Of a stretch of 64,000 bases of DNA, positions 10,304 to 19,932 are shown one piece after another. The position numbers and the translations under genes are program-made. Source of the DNA: an uncultured Bacteroides sp. (GTDB lineage: Bacteria > Bacteroidota > Bacteroidia > Bacteroidales > Bacteroidaceae); assembly GCA_949288585.1 (NCBI GenBank), contig CASEKR010000003.1:1-64000 (forward strand), given 5' to 3'. The notes under the pieces are model-generated. The model ran no database searches. It saw only the letters and a list, made by a program, of their open reading frames with translations, and was not told the origin of the DNA. The number at the start of each line of letters is the position of its first letter. Position 1 is the first letter of the stretch.

Positions 10304-10334
10304 AAGAGGGTGTGTCGAAATGACGCACCCTCTT
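10304..10334. terminator. Terminator after the ferredoxin gene
   Basis: A 13-bp stem (10304-10316 with 10322-10334, one G-U position) and a 5-base loop are followed by ATTTTTTT. It is AT-flanked on both sides and lies between convergent genes. Confidence 0.9.
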
Positions 10335-10373
10335 ATTTTTTTATACCGGCAGGAAGAACAGGCCGGGGGGATG

Positions 10374-12332
10374 TCAATGCGCGGCTTCGCCCTTCACCTG
10401 CTCCAGTTCGGTGGAAGCAGCGTCCCATTCCTCCATCAGAACGTCCAACTGCGCTTTCAGTTTGGCGTGTTGGCCGTAGAGAGCCATGTCCGACGCCCCT
10501 TCGGGCGTGGCCATCTTCTGCTCCAGGATGGCGATGGCTGCCTCGGTCTCGCCGATGGCCTGTTCGCGGTCGGCCACGGCACGCTCCAGTTTCTTCAGCT
10601 TCTTGTTCAGTTCTTTCTGCGCCTGCCACTGCTGTTCGCCTTTCTTCTCGGCCACCGGCGCGGGCGCGGCCTCCTTCTTCTGCCCGGGGACAAACACGGA
10701 GTCGAGGCGTCCGGCGGCGTCGGCCTGGTTCTTGGCGCGGAGGAAGTCGTAGATGCCGCCGATGTGCTCCTTGACCAGCCCGCCGCCGAACTCGTAGACC
10801 TTGGTGACCAGCCCGTCGAGGAAGTCGCGGTCGTGGCTGACGACGATGACCGTCCCCTCAAACGAAGCGATGGCTTCCTTGAGCACGTCCTTCGAACGCA
10901 TGTCGAGGTGGTTGGTCGGCTCGTCCAGGATGAGGAAATTGACGGGCTGGAGCAAAAGTTTAATCATGGCCAGGCGGGTGCGCTCGCCGCCGCTCAGCAC
11001 CTTGACTTTCTTTTCCGAGGCTTCGCCGCCGAACATGAAGGCGCCGAGGATGTCGCGAATCTTCGTGCGGATGTCGCCGGTGGCCACGCGGTCGATGGTG
11101 TCGAACACGGTGAGGCTCTCGTCCAGCAGTTGCGCCTGGTTCTGGGCAAAGTAGCCTATCTGCACGTTGTGCCCCAAGGTGAGGCGGCCCGTATAATCCG
11201 CTATTTCGCCGAGGATGCACTTCACCAAGGTCGATTTTCCCTCGCCGTTGCGGCCTACGAAGGCCACTTTCTCGCCCCGGCGGATGGTCAGGTTGACGTC
11301 GTGGAAGACCACGTGCTCACCGTAAGCCTTGCCGACGTCCTCGCAGATGACGGGATAATTGCCCGAACGGCTGGAGCAGGTGAACTTCAGGCGGAGGGCG
11401 CTCGTGTCCTCCTCGTCCACCTCGACGCGTTCGAGCTTCTCCAGTTGCTTTATCCGGCTTTGCACCTGCACGGCCTTGGTGGCTTTGTAGCGGAAACGTT
11501 CGATGAAGGCTTCGGTGTCCTCAATCTGCTTCCGCTGGTTCTCGTAGGCGCGCTGCTGTTGTTCGCGCCGCTCCTGGCGGAGGCGTACGAAGTCGTCGTA
11601 CTTCACCTTGTAGTCGTAGATGCGCCCGCAGGAGATTTCGATGGTGCGCGTCGTGACGTTGTTCAGGAAGGCGCGGTCGTGGCTGACCAGCACGACGGCA
11701 TTGGCGCGGGTGGCCAGGAACTGTTCGAGCCACTGGATGGACTCTATGTCGAGATGGTTGGTAGGCTCGTCCAGCAAGAGTACGTCGGGGCGGCGCAAGA
11801 GCAACTTGGCCAGTTCGACGCGCATACGCCATCCGCCGGAGAACTCGCTGGTGGGGCGGTCGAAGTCCGTCCGCTCGAAGCCCAGCCCCTGCAAAGTGCG
11901 TTCGATTTCGGCCTGGTAGTTGTCGCCGCCCATCAGGTTGTAGCGGTCGCTCTCGTGGGTGAACTGCTCGATGAGCTTCTGGTAGTCTTCCGACTCGTAG
12001 TCGGTGCGGTCGGCCAGTTCCTGATTGAGGCGCGCCAGCCGGTCTTTCATCTCCTGGATGTGGGCAAAGGCCAGTTCGGCTTCCTGCCAGATAGTCCGCT
12101 CGTCGCTCAGCACCATCACCTGCGGCAGGTAGCCGATGGTGCAGTCGCGCGGCACCGCCACCACTCCGGCCGTGGGCTGCTGCAGCCCGGCCAGTATCTT
12201 GAGCATGGTCGACTTCCCCGCCCCGTTCTTGCCCACCAGGGCTATGCGGTCTTTCTTGTTGATGACATACGACACGTCTTCAAACAGCGGCGTGGCGTTG
12301 AACTCTACCTTCAGTCCTTCTACGGATATCAT
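10374..12332 (-). CDS. ABC-F family ATPase
   Basis: A 652-residue soluble protein with two ATP-binding cassettes and no membrane segment, the pattern of ABC-F ribosome-associated factors. Cassette 1 has Walker A GKNGAGKST (about 34-42), signature SGGWRMRVELAKLL and Walker B LLLDEPTNHLD. A charged linker (QERREQQQRAYENQRKQ) follows. Cassette 2 has GRNGEGKST, LSGGERTRLAMIKLL and LILDEPTNHLD. The C-terminus is a lysine/glutamate-rich coiled coil (about 560-640), as in YdiF/Uup-like members. ABC-F proteins act on the ribosomal E site in translation or protect it from antibiotics. I see nothing marking this one as a resistance type. It is divergent from trpS. Confidence 0.9.
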   Translation of the reverse strand: MISVEGLKVEFNATPLFEDVSYVINKKDRIALVGKNGAGKSTMLKILAGLQQPTAGVVAVPRDCTIGYLPQVMVLSDERTIWQEAELAFAHIQEMKDRLARLNQELADRTDYESEDYQKLIEQFTHESDRYNLMGGDNYQAEIERTLQGLGFERTDFDRPTSEFSGGWRMRVELAKLLLRRPDVLLLDEPTNHLDIESIQWLEQFLATRANAVVLVSHDRAFLNNVTTRTIEISCGRIYDYKVKYDDFVRLRQERREQQQRAYENQRKQIEDTEAFIERFRYKATKAVQVQSRIKQLEKLERVEVDEEDTSALRLKFTCSSRSGNYPVICEDVGKAYGEHVVFHDVNLTIRRGEKVAFVGRNGEGKSTLVKCILGEIADYTGRLTLGHNVQIGYFAQNQAQLLDESLTVFDTIDRVATGDIRTKIRDILGAFMFGGEASEKKVKVLSGGERTRLAMIKLLLQPVNFLILDEPTNHLDMRSKDVLKEAIASFEGTVIVVSHDRDFLDGLVTKVYEFGGGLVKEHIGGIYDFLRAKNQADAAGRLDSVFVPGQKKEAAPAPVAEKKGEQQWQAQKELNKKLKKLERAVADREQAIGETEAAIAILEQKMATPEGASDMALYGQHAKLKAQLDVLMEEWDAASTELEQVKGEAAH

Positions 12333-12363
12333 ACAGTTGTCTTTTGTTTCTTGTTAACGGCTG

Positions 12364-12371
12364 CAAAGGTA
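12364..12371 (-). promoter_or_regulatory. -7 box of the ABC-F gene
   Basis: On the minus strand this reads TACCTTTG, 31 bases upstream of the ABC-F start. Confidence 0.6.
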
Positions 12372-12438
12372 GCGATTTCCGCCCAGGTTTTGCAAAAATA
12401 GAGAGCGGGGGATTGAGAAAAATCCGGAAGAAAAAGCG

Positions 12439-12446
12439 TATCTTTG
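12439..12446 (+). promoter_or_regulatory. -7 box of trpS
   Basis: TATCTTTG, an exact TAnnTTTG match, lies 180 bases upstream of the trpS start. The 22-bp repeat array begins two bases after it, so the repeat would form the first part of the trpS leader RNA. Confidence 0.6.
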
Positions 12447-12447
12447 C

Positions 12448-12535
12448 ACCGAGTGCACTCCGGACCTGCTTCCGCCGTACTCGGGACTTGCGCCGAGTGC
12501 ACTCCGTGCTTGTCCCGAACGCACTCGGCGCGAAG
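12448..12535 (+). repeat. 22-bp-period tandem repeat, locus 2 (4 units)
   Basis: Four 22-base units start at 12448, 12470, 12492 and 12514. Units 1 and 3 contain the full palindromic core GAGTGCACTC. Unit 2 keeps only CCGTACTCGGGAC and unit 4 GAACGCACTCGG. The array lies between the predicted trpS -7 box and the trpS start codon and so should be transcribed. Confidence 0.8.
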
Positions 12536-12566
12536 GTGCCACGCACGGGGACGGAAGCAGTCATAA

Positions 12567-13724
<1,158 letters not shown>

Positions 13725-13733
13725 ACAAAATGC

Positions 13734-13766
13734 GTTGGCGCCGGACGGTAACGGTCCGGCGCCAAC
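13734..13766. terminator. Hairpin between trpS and mutL
   Basis: A perfect 13-bp GC-rich stem (GTTGGCGCCGGAC at 13734-13746 with 13754-13766) and a 7-base loop lie between convergent trpS and mutL. A short T-stretch (CTCTTT) follows on the plus strand. Confidence 0.8.
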
Positions 13767-13801
13767 TCTTTATCCCTTTCCCACGGCCGGAAGGCCCCGG
13801 G

Positions 13802-15628
13802 CTACTGAAAACGCTTCTCTATCTCTTCCTCCTTCACCGTCACCAACACCGTCCGCCCGTCGGGCGTCACGCCCGGCATCTGGCAGGCAAAGAGGCTGTC
13901 CACCAAGTTGGCCATCTCTTCCTCGCTCAGCACCTGCCCGTAGACAATGGCCGCCGAACGAGCCAAGGTCAAGGCCAGGACAGTCTGCACCTCCTCGCGC
14001 ACGTTGCCGCCCTTCTCCATGGCCGTGTGCACCATGTTCCTTATCAATTCCACCGGGCTTAAACCCTCGATGCCCGCCGGCACCCCGTTGACGGCATAGC
14101 TGCCCCCGCCCAAGGGAGACAGGTCGAAGCCCACGGCAGACAAATCTTCCGACAGGCTGTCCAGCACCGCCGCCTCGGACGTCGGAAGCTCCAGCACCTC
14201 GGGGAAAAGGACTCCCTGCGCCACGCCGTGGCGGGTGCGAATCTGCTCCATATAACGGTCGAACAACACGCGGACGTGCGCCCGGTGCTGGTCGATGAGC
14301 ATCAGGCCCGACTTCACGGAGGTCAGGATGAAACGGCCCTTCAACTGGAAATGCTTGCCGCCCTTCTCGACCTGCGGTTCCTCCGCGTTCAGGTGGAGCG
14401 TAAGCTCCTCCTCGTCCGGAAGTTCCTCCGGCTCGTTCATCTTGCTCGCCTTCGGCACGCCCGCGTAGAGAGCCTCCCAGTCGGCCGAAACCGCACGCGC
14501 GCGCTGCTGCATCCCCGCCTGGCGGAAGGGGTCGAACTGCGTATCATAGTGCACCTTCGGCGCCTCGGACGGCGCAACCTGTTCGAACGCAGGCATCTCG
14601 GGCATGTCCTCCGTGTCGAAATCGATGGAAGGGATGGCGCTGAACTTCCCCAGCGATTCCTTCACCGCCGCCGACAGGATTTGCCAAATGGCCTGCTCGT
14701 TCTCAAACTTTATCTCGGTCTTGGTCGGATGAATGTTCACGTCGATGTTGCCTGGGTCAACCTCGAAGTAGATGAAGTAAGACACTTGCTCGCCGACGGG
14801 TATCAACTGCTCGTAAGCGTCCATCACTGCCTTGTGGAAATACGGATGGCGCATATATCGTCCGTTGACGAAAAAGTATTGGTGCGCCCCCTTCTTGCGG
14901 GCCGTCTCCGGCTTGGCCACGAAGCCGCTGATTTTGACCAGCGTCGTGTCTACCTCCAGCGAAAGTAGCTGCTGGTTCATTTTCTTGCCGAACACCGCCA
15001 TCACCCTCTGGCGCAAGGGCATGGGCGGGAGGTTGAACAACTCCGCATCGTTGTGGTAGAGGTAGAAAGCCACCTCCGGATGCACCAGCACGATGCGCTC
15101 GAACTCCGCCAGGATATTGCTCAGTTCCGTGGAGTTTGCCTTCAGGAACTTCCGCCGGGCGGGCACGTTGAAAAAGAGGTTCTTGACTAAGAAATTGCTT
15201 CCCTTCGGGCAGGAAACCGGCTCCTGGCACTCCAACTTCGAGCCGGCCAGCACCAGCCGGGTGCCCAACTCATCATCCGCCAGCCGCGTCTTCAACTCCA
15301 CCTCGGCCACCGCAGCAATCGAAGCCAACGCCTCGCCTCGGAAGCCCATCGTGCGCAAGGAAAACAAATCGGCCGCCTCGCGTATCTTCGACGTGGCGTG
15401 CCGCTCGAAAGACAGGCGGGCATCCGTCTCCGACATGCCCTTGCCGTCGTCTATCACCTGGATGGAAGTCTTGCCGGCATCGGCCACCAAGACATGCACC
15501 TCGCCGGCTCCGGCGTCGATGGCGTTCTCCACCAGTTCCTTGACAACCGACGCCGGACGCTGTATGACCTCTCCGGCGGCAATCTGGTTGGCCACCGAGT
15601 CGGGCAACAAATGAATGATATCGCTCAT
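13802..15628 (-). CDS. mutL: DNA mismatch repair protein MutL
   Basis: A 608-residue mismatch-repair ATPase that couples MutS recognition to strand excision. The start at 15628 ([20 protein letters not shown]) follows a good AAGGAG ribosome-binding site; the 35-residue upstream extension is rejected. The N-terminal GHKL ATPase motifs are [17 protein letters not shown] and TMGFRGEAL. The middle transducer domain has [11 protein letters not shown] and [15 protein letters not shown]. In the C-terminal dimerisation domain, the site where nicking MutLs carry DQHA-x2-E-x4-E reads [14 protein letters not shown], so the metal-binding glutamates of that motif are absent here. It is the last gene of the run guaB, folding factors, OstA. 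Confidence 0.95.
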   Translation of the reverse strand: MSDIIHLLPDSVANQIAAGEVIQRPASVVKELVENAIDAGAGEVHVLVADAGKTSIQVIDDGKGMSETDARLSFERHATSKIREAADLFSLRTMGFRGEALASIAAVAEVELKTRLADDELGTRLVLAGSKLECQEPVSCPKGSNFLVKNLFFNVPARRKFLKANSTELSNILAEFERIVLVHPEVAFYLYHNDAELFNLPPMPLRQRVMAVFGKKMNQQLLSLEVDTTLVKISGFVAKPETARKKGAHQYFFVNGRYMRHPYFHKAVMDAYEQLIPVGEQVSYFIYFEVDPGNIDVNIHPTKTEIKFENEQAIWQILSAAVKESLGKFSAIPSIDFDTEDMPEMPAFEQVAPSEAPKVHYDTQFDPFRQAGMQQRARAVSADWEALYAGVPKASKMNEPEELPDEEELTLHLNAEEPQVEKGGKHFQLKGRFILTSVKSGLMLIDQHRAHVRVLFDRYMEQIRTRHGVAQGVLFPEVLELPTSEAAVLDSLSEDLSAVGFDLSPLGGGSYAVNGVPAGIEGLSPVELIRNMVHTAMEKGGNVREEVQTVLALTLARSAAIVYGQVLSEEEMANLVDSLFACQMPGVTPDGRTVLVTVKEEEIEKRFQ

Positions 15629-15654
15629 AGTTTTCTCCTTAGTTTTGTTCAGTA

Positions 15655-15942
15655 TTACGTCAGTCCCCGGTCGAGGACATACCACAAGACAACCGCCAGG
15701 CCGATAAGCAGCAAGAGGACAGTCAGGCTCCAAGGACGGCGGGCACTCCGTCTGCGACGCTCCAAACGGCGGGTGCCCCCGGCAAACCTGCCGCGCACAT
15801 CTTCGGGCATAGGCGTCCTTCCTGCCTCCAAGCCCAATTCCCGGCGGACTTTCCCGACTCGTTCCTCCAGCCTCTCCTTGCGTTCGTCCACATAGATGTA
15901 CGGATGGTAGAAGCGCCGTGGTTTCCTGGTAGCAAACAGCAT
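15655..15942 (-). CDS. Small conserved membrane protein between ostA-like and mutL
   Basis: A 95-residue protein starting [22 protein letters not shown]; a longer start overlaps the preceding gene and is rejected. The N-terminal half is strongly charged and probably helical ([15 protein letters not shown]). A single hydrophobic segment near the C-terminus ([19 protein letters not shown]) would anchor it in the inner membrane with the basic part in the cytosol. It lies 7 bases downstream of the OstA-like gene and 26 upstream of mutL. I recognise the [15 protein letters not shown] pattern as a conserved small protein of Bacteroides at this position, but no function is known to me. Confidence 0.75.
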   Translation of the reverse strand: MLFATRKPRRFYHPYIYVDERKERLEERVGKVRRELGLEAGRTPMPEDVRGRFAGGTRRLERRRRSARRPWSLTVLLLLIGLAVVLWYVLDRGLT

Positions 15943-15949
15943 AGACACT

Positions 15950-17617
15950 CTACTTCTTTTGCCGCTGGATGTGCATGTCACGCGGCGAAAGCACCGGGCC
16001 ACGGTCCGACTTCTTCAGTACCTGGTCGGCGTGCTTGCCGCGCCAGTTGAAGATGTCTTCCTTATCCAGCGGACGCACGTAGTCGAACCACGCGAAGGAA
16101 GGCAGGCGCGACTTGTCCGGCGGAATCTGGTCCATGGGATACATCGTCCCGTTGGCCTTGCCGATGAAAGTGCCGCGCTCCATGCGCCTTTCCTTGAGAA
16201 ACATCCGCAGGAAGCCGCCTTCCGTATAGTCCATCCCTATCATGGTCGAATCTTTCTCGTCCACGGGATAATAGACTACCAGCACGTTTCCATTGACATC
16301 CACCTGACGCATCTCTCCCTCGCGGAAGTAGGCCATCATCTCTTTGCCCGACACCTGATTGTAGTGCACGCTGTCCATCTGCTCGATGGCCAAAGCCTGG
16401 TTGATGATGTGCGCCCAGTCGATGGTGCTGTCGTTCATGTAAATCTTTACTTCTTCGCCCAACAACTGTTGGTTGCCGCTCCACAAGATAGGGTCGCGGT
16501 ACATGGTCATGCAGGAGTCCTTGGAGTTATAAACCAGCGAGTCACAGACAGCCTGCACGTTCGTGCGGTAGGCACGCACCTTGTAGTAGGCCCGCGTCTC
16601 GCGCCACATAGAATCAGTGTTCAGGTTGTACGTCACCAAGCGCAACGTGTCGGCGTGCATGAAGAGGCTGTCCCCCTGCGAATAGTCCACGGCAACCGCG
16701 CGCTTGGTAGCAACGGCATTGCCGGTCAGTTCGTTGTAGAAACAGTAATCGCCGGTCAGCATGTTGCGGTTCACCGTATCGTTCAGTTGCACGTTGTCAA
16801 ATGCTTCCCCGTATCCAGCCAGGCGGTCGTAGAACAGGCTGTCGCCCGTCAGTTTGCGCCCCTGGTTGGTCAGCACCGAACGGTCCAGCAGTTCCGCTTG
16901 CTCGGTGGTAGTGTCATACACGCCTCGCTCGGAATAGATATGGTTGTTGTCGCTCACAATGTTGGACGGGCCGAGGATAGTGGCTACTTTGGTCAGGGTG
17001 CTGTATTTCAACGTGTCTGAATACAAGGTGAAACGCGGGTTCTCCAGCACCACGTCGTGGTTGAATACGGCCAATTTGGTAGCCGGGCTGTATTCACCCC
17101 ACCAGGAATTGAGCACATTGACAGAATCGGCCAGTGTTCCCCCTTCGAAGTAATACCCCAAGTTGGCCAGGCGGTCGTAATTCAAACTATCAGTCACCAA
17201 CTCGGTTTCACGGTTAATCATCCGGACGTTCTCGCGTAACATGGCCAATTGGGACATGCCGTCGTAATACAGGTAGTCGCCGTAGATGAACAAGGTATCG
17301 CCCTGTTCCATGCGTACATTGCCGAATGCCTCCACGGAGTTAATCTTCTCGAATATCAAAGCACTATCGCACCACATGTACATGCTGTCGTGGCGCAAAT
17401 GCACCGAACCGATAAGCACTTGCACGTCGGGACGCATTTCTTTGTCGGCTACCGCCGAGTCAGCGTAAAGCAGGTCTACCCGTGTCTTCTTCTTCTCAGG
17501 TTGCCCGCCTTGCGGTTCTTGGGCACCGAGCCAAGCTACGCCGAACAGGCACAGAATCCCCATCCAGAAGAGCCTGTGCCTGCTTGCGCCAGAGTTTCTC
17601 TTGTCATTCTGTCGCAT
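15950..17617 (-). CDS. OstA/LptA-like LPS transport protein
   Basis: A 555-residue secreted protein with repeated beta-strand units typical of the OstA/LptA fold, which forms a periplasmic slide for lipopolysaccharide. Recurrent motifs are VLIGSVHLRHDSMYMWCDSA, VEAFGNVRMEQGDTLFIYGD and similar GD-L-Y-Y repeats between about residues 50 and 330. The N-terminus is a signal peptide (LFWMGILCLFGVAWLGAQ). The length is greater than Enterobacterial LptA (about 185 residues), as is usual for Bacteroidota OstA-like proteins. It lies 9 bases after the SurA gene and in one transcript with three folding factors, which fits a role in outer-membrane biogenesis. It could equally be called an LptD N-domain-like protein. 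Confidence 0.85.
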   Translation of the reverse strand: MRQNDKRNSGASRHRLFWMGILCLFGVAWLGAQEPQGGQPEKKKTRVDLLYADSAVADKEMRPDVQVLIGSVHLRHDSMYMWCDSALIFEKINSVEAFGNVRMEQGDTLFIYGDYLYYDGMSQLAMLRENVRMINRETELVTDSLNYDRLANLGYYFEGGTLADSVNVLNSWWGEYSPATKLAVFNHDVVLENPRFTLYSDTLKYSTLTKVATILGPSNIVSDNNHIYSERGVYDTTTEQAELLDRSVLTNQGRKLTGDSLFYDRLAGYGEAFDNVQLNDTVNRNMLTGDYCFYNELTGNAVATKRAVAVDYSQGDSLFMHADTLRLVTYNLNTDSMWRETRAYYKVRAYRTNVQAVCDSLVYNSKDSCMTMYRDPILWSGNQQLLGEEVKIYMNDSTIDWAHIINQALAIEQMDSVHYNQVSGKEMMAYFREGEMRQVDVNGNVLVVYYPVDEKDSTMIGMDYTEGGFLRMFLKERRMERGTFIGKANGTMYPMDQIPPDKSRLPSFAWFDYVRPLDKEDIFNWRGKHADQVLKKSDRGPVLSPRDMHIQRQKK

Positions 17618-17626
17618 ATTGCCGCT

Positions 17627-18988
17627 TTAATCCTTGATCCATCCCGGGTACTTGAAGTCGCAGTTGTGCTTCCAACTGTCTTTGATGCGGACGTAGGTTG
17701 TTTTCTGCTTCTCACGTATCCATTTGTCGAGTACCTCGCCGCGCCGCTTCTCCAAGACAATGTCTTTCAGGCGCTGGTAGTCCTCGGAGATAGTAGCTTT
17801 GTGCCCGTTCACCCGGCTTTTGAGTTTGACGATGACGCACACTTCTTTGCCCGTATTCTGGGGAATCATAGTAAAGGCTTCCGAAATTTCCCCGACGTTC
17901 ATCTTGTCTACAACTTTGGCAATCTCGGGCGGAAGCTCCTGCATCTCGAAACGGGAGGTATTGTTGTAGGGGTTGGGCAACAAGCCGTGGTTGTTGCGCG
18001 TATCCTTGTCGTCGGAGAGCACCATGGCCGCGTCCTCGAAGCTGAACTTCTCGTTGCGGATGTCATCGGCAATGGAGTCCAGCCGAGCCATGCCGGCTAC
18101 CAGCGCAGAATCGGGCACGTGGGGCTTCAGCAAGATGTGGCGCACACGGATGCGGTCGCCACGTTTCTCCAGCAGTTGGATAATGTGGAAGCCGTACTCA
18201 GATTCCACAATCTTCGATATTTTGTCCGGCGACTGGAGGTTAAAGGCCACGTTGGCGAAAGCGGGGTCGAGTTGTCCCCGTCCCATGAAAGGCATTTCGC
18301 CACCGTTGGTAGAGGTGGCGCGGTCTTCGGAGTACATGCGCGCCAAGGTCGAGAAGCTGGTTTCCCCTTTGTTAATGCGGTCAGTAAACTCACGCAAGCG
18401 GGCTTTAACGGCTTCCACCTCTTCGACGGGGACGCGGGGTTGCCGGGTGATAATCTGCACTTCGACCTGCGTAGGTACGTATGGGATGCTGTCGGGAGGA
18501 AGATTCTGAAAGTAGCGGCGCACCTCGGCGGGCGTCACTTTGACTTCACCTACCAACTTGCGCTGCATTTCCTGCACACGCAGGCCGTCACGCACATTCT
18601 CGCGCAGGGTCTCGCGAATCTGGCTGGAAGTTTTGTTGAAGTATTCCTCCATCTTCTCGCGCGAACCGATGTTGGCGATAAACTGGTTGGTCTGCATGTC
18701 CACTTGGCGGATGACGTCAGCTTCCGCCACTTCGATACTATCCAGTTCCGCTTGGTGGAGGAAAAGCTTCTGCACAGCAATTTCTTCGGGAATCACGCAA
18801 TAAGGGTCTGCATCGAAGCGGCGCTCTTGGTAAAGTGCATTCAGGCGGGCTTCCTCCACCTCCGATTTCAAGATAGCTTCGTCGCCTACTACCCAGACCA
18901 CTTCGTCCACCACATTGTCTTGGGCGGAAAGGGTTTGCCCCAGGCAGAGCAGCAACATCATACATAAAACGGTTGTCTTCATTTTCAT
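17627..18988 (-). CDS. surA: SurA-like periplasmic peptidyl-prolyl isomerase
   Basis: A 453-residue periplasmic chaperone with a signal peptide (MKMKTTVLCMMLLLCLGQTLSAQ). The SurA N-domain starts with VVDEVVWVVGDEAILKSEVE. Two parvulin (PpiC) domains follow: about residues 180-280, with GGEMPFMGRGQLDPAFANVAF and VESEYGFHIIQLLEKRGD, then about 285-390, starting RVRHILLKP. SurA escorts unfolded outer-membrane proteins to the BAM complex. It is the third of three consecutive SurA-like genes read in one direction. Start codons at 18988 and 18982 are both possible. Confidence 0.9.
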   Translation of the reverse strand: MKMKTTVLCMMLLLCLGQTLSAQDNVVDEVVWVVGDEAILKSEVEEARLNALYQERRFDADPYCVIPEEIAVQKLFLHQAELDSIEVAEADVIRQVDMQTNQFIANIGSREKMEEYFNKTSSQIRETLRENVRDGLRVQEMQRKLVGEVKVTPAEVRRYFQNLPPDSIPYVPTQVEVQIITRQPRVPVEEVEAVKARLREFTDRINKGETSFSTLARMYSEDRATSTNGGEMPFMGRGQLDPAFANVAFNLQSPDKISKIVESEYGFHIIQLLEKRGDRIRVRHILLKPHVPDSALVAGMARLDSIADDIRNEKFSFEDAAMVLSDDKDTRNNHGLLPNPYNNTSRFEMQELPPEIAKVVDKMNVGEISEAFTMIPQNTGKEVCVIVKLKSRVNGHKATISEDYQRLKDIVLEKRRGEVLDKWIREKQKTTYVRIKDSWKHNCDFKYPGWIKD

Positions 18989-19005
18989 TCTCTATGTTCT
19001 TATAC

Positions 19006-19890
19006 TTAATAGTATTTAATTTCGTCTTTCTCTTGGGCACGGCGGTAAAGCCCTTCCCGCACCTGGCGGATGTAGTCCGTCTGACGGATGTTCAAAAGCA
19101 TGTCCTTAGCATGCGCGCGAGCCATCTCGTAGGGTTCTTCCTGACCAATGGCGCGGTAGTCGGTCACGTGAAGGAAGTAACAGAACGCCGAATCCTTCAG
19201 TTCCACATGTCCGCCTTTCCGCAAATCTTTCTCGGTGTTTTCCTTAGCGGGCATCCAGCCCAGTACCTCGGACAGCGGACGCCATCTGTCGTAGAAGTAT
19301 TCATACTTCACAGCATTGCGCAGGCTATACTTCTCCAAGTGTTCAACAGCTTCATGGCTGTCGGACTGGTACCAACGGCGGACGTCTGCCAAATGGGGCG
19401 CCCCTACGGGGACTTTGATGAAAAGCCCCTTCACCAGCGGGCGATCAACCTTGAAAAGGCCCGTGTGCTGCCGATAGTAGGCTTCAATCTCCCCCTCAGT
19501 GAGGTCGGCCGAGAGTTTCTCATGAATCAACGCCTGCTGGTAGGTATGCAAGATAAGCGATTTCCGGTAATCGTCCACCATGCGTTCCAACGTTTCATTG
19601 TCGGGAATGTTTTCCTGCGCCTTGTCGTAGAAGAGTTGCTCTTCCACCCAATTCCTCACATACCGTCCGGCAAAGAGCAGGCTATCGTCAGCCGACAAGC
19701 CTACCGGCAGGACAGCCTGCAGGTCTTCGCGATACAGGAAATGTCCGTTCACCTCGGCCAGCGGCGTTTTTCCCCGGTGGTCGACCATGCGGGTGCACCC
19801 GGGGCAGCACAGGAGCATCCCCATCACCCCGGCCAGCAGGCGCAGCGGCTTCCTGCGGTTCTTGTTCCGTATATCAGACAGTAAACTCAT
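19006..19890 (-). CDS. SurA-like lipoprotein, isomerase-domain-poor
   Basis: A 294-residue lipoprotein: hydrophobic leader then lipobox (LLCCPGC, cysteine about residue 32). It begins with the SurA-like chaperone opening (LAEVNGHFLYREDL) and carries helices of the N-domain type (VRNWVEEQLFYDKAQENI; YRKSLILHTYQQALIHEKL). I cannot find a convincing parvulin active-site region in its C-terminal half, so it may be a chaperone without isomerase activity. It lies between two other SurA-like genes, 17 bases before surA, and presumably acts in the same periplasmic outer-membrane protein folding pathway. Confidence 0.8.
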   Translation of the reverse strand: MSLLSDIRNKNRRKPLRLLAGVMGMLLCCPGCTRMVDHRGKTPLAEVNGHFLYREDLQAVLPVGLSADDSLLFAGRYVRNWVEEQLFYDKAQENIPDNETLERMVDDYRKSLILHTYQQALIHEKLSADLTEGEIEAYYRQHTGLFKVDRPLVKGLFIKVPVGAPHLADVRRWYQSDSHEAVEHLEKYSLRNAVKYEYFYDRWRPLSEVLGWMPAKENTEKDLRKGGHVELKDSAFCYFLHVTDYRAIGQEEPYEMARAHAKDMLLNIRQTDYIRQVREGLYRRAQEKDEIKYY

Positions 19891-19932
19891 CTTCTTTACA
19901 AGGCTACGAAGATACGGCTTTAATCGGTCGCC

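Noticed and set aside
10310-10774. Plus-strand frames antisense to the ABC-F gene
   Set aside because: Arg/Pro/Ser-rich shadow translation without start signals or motifs.
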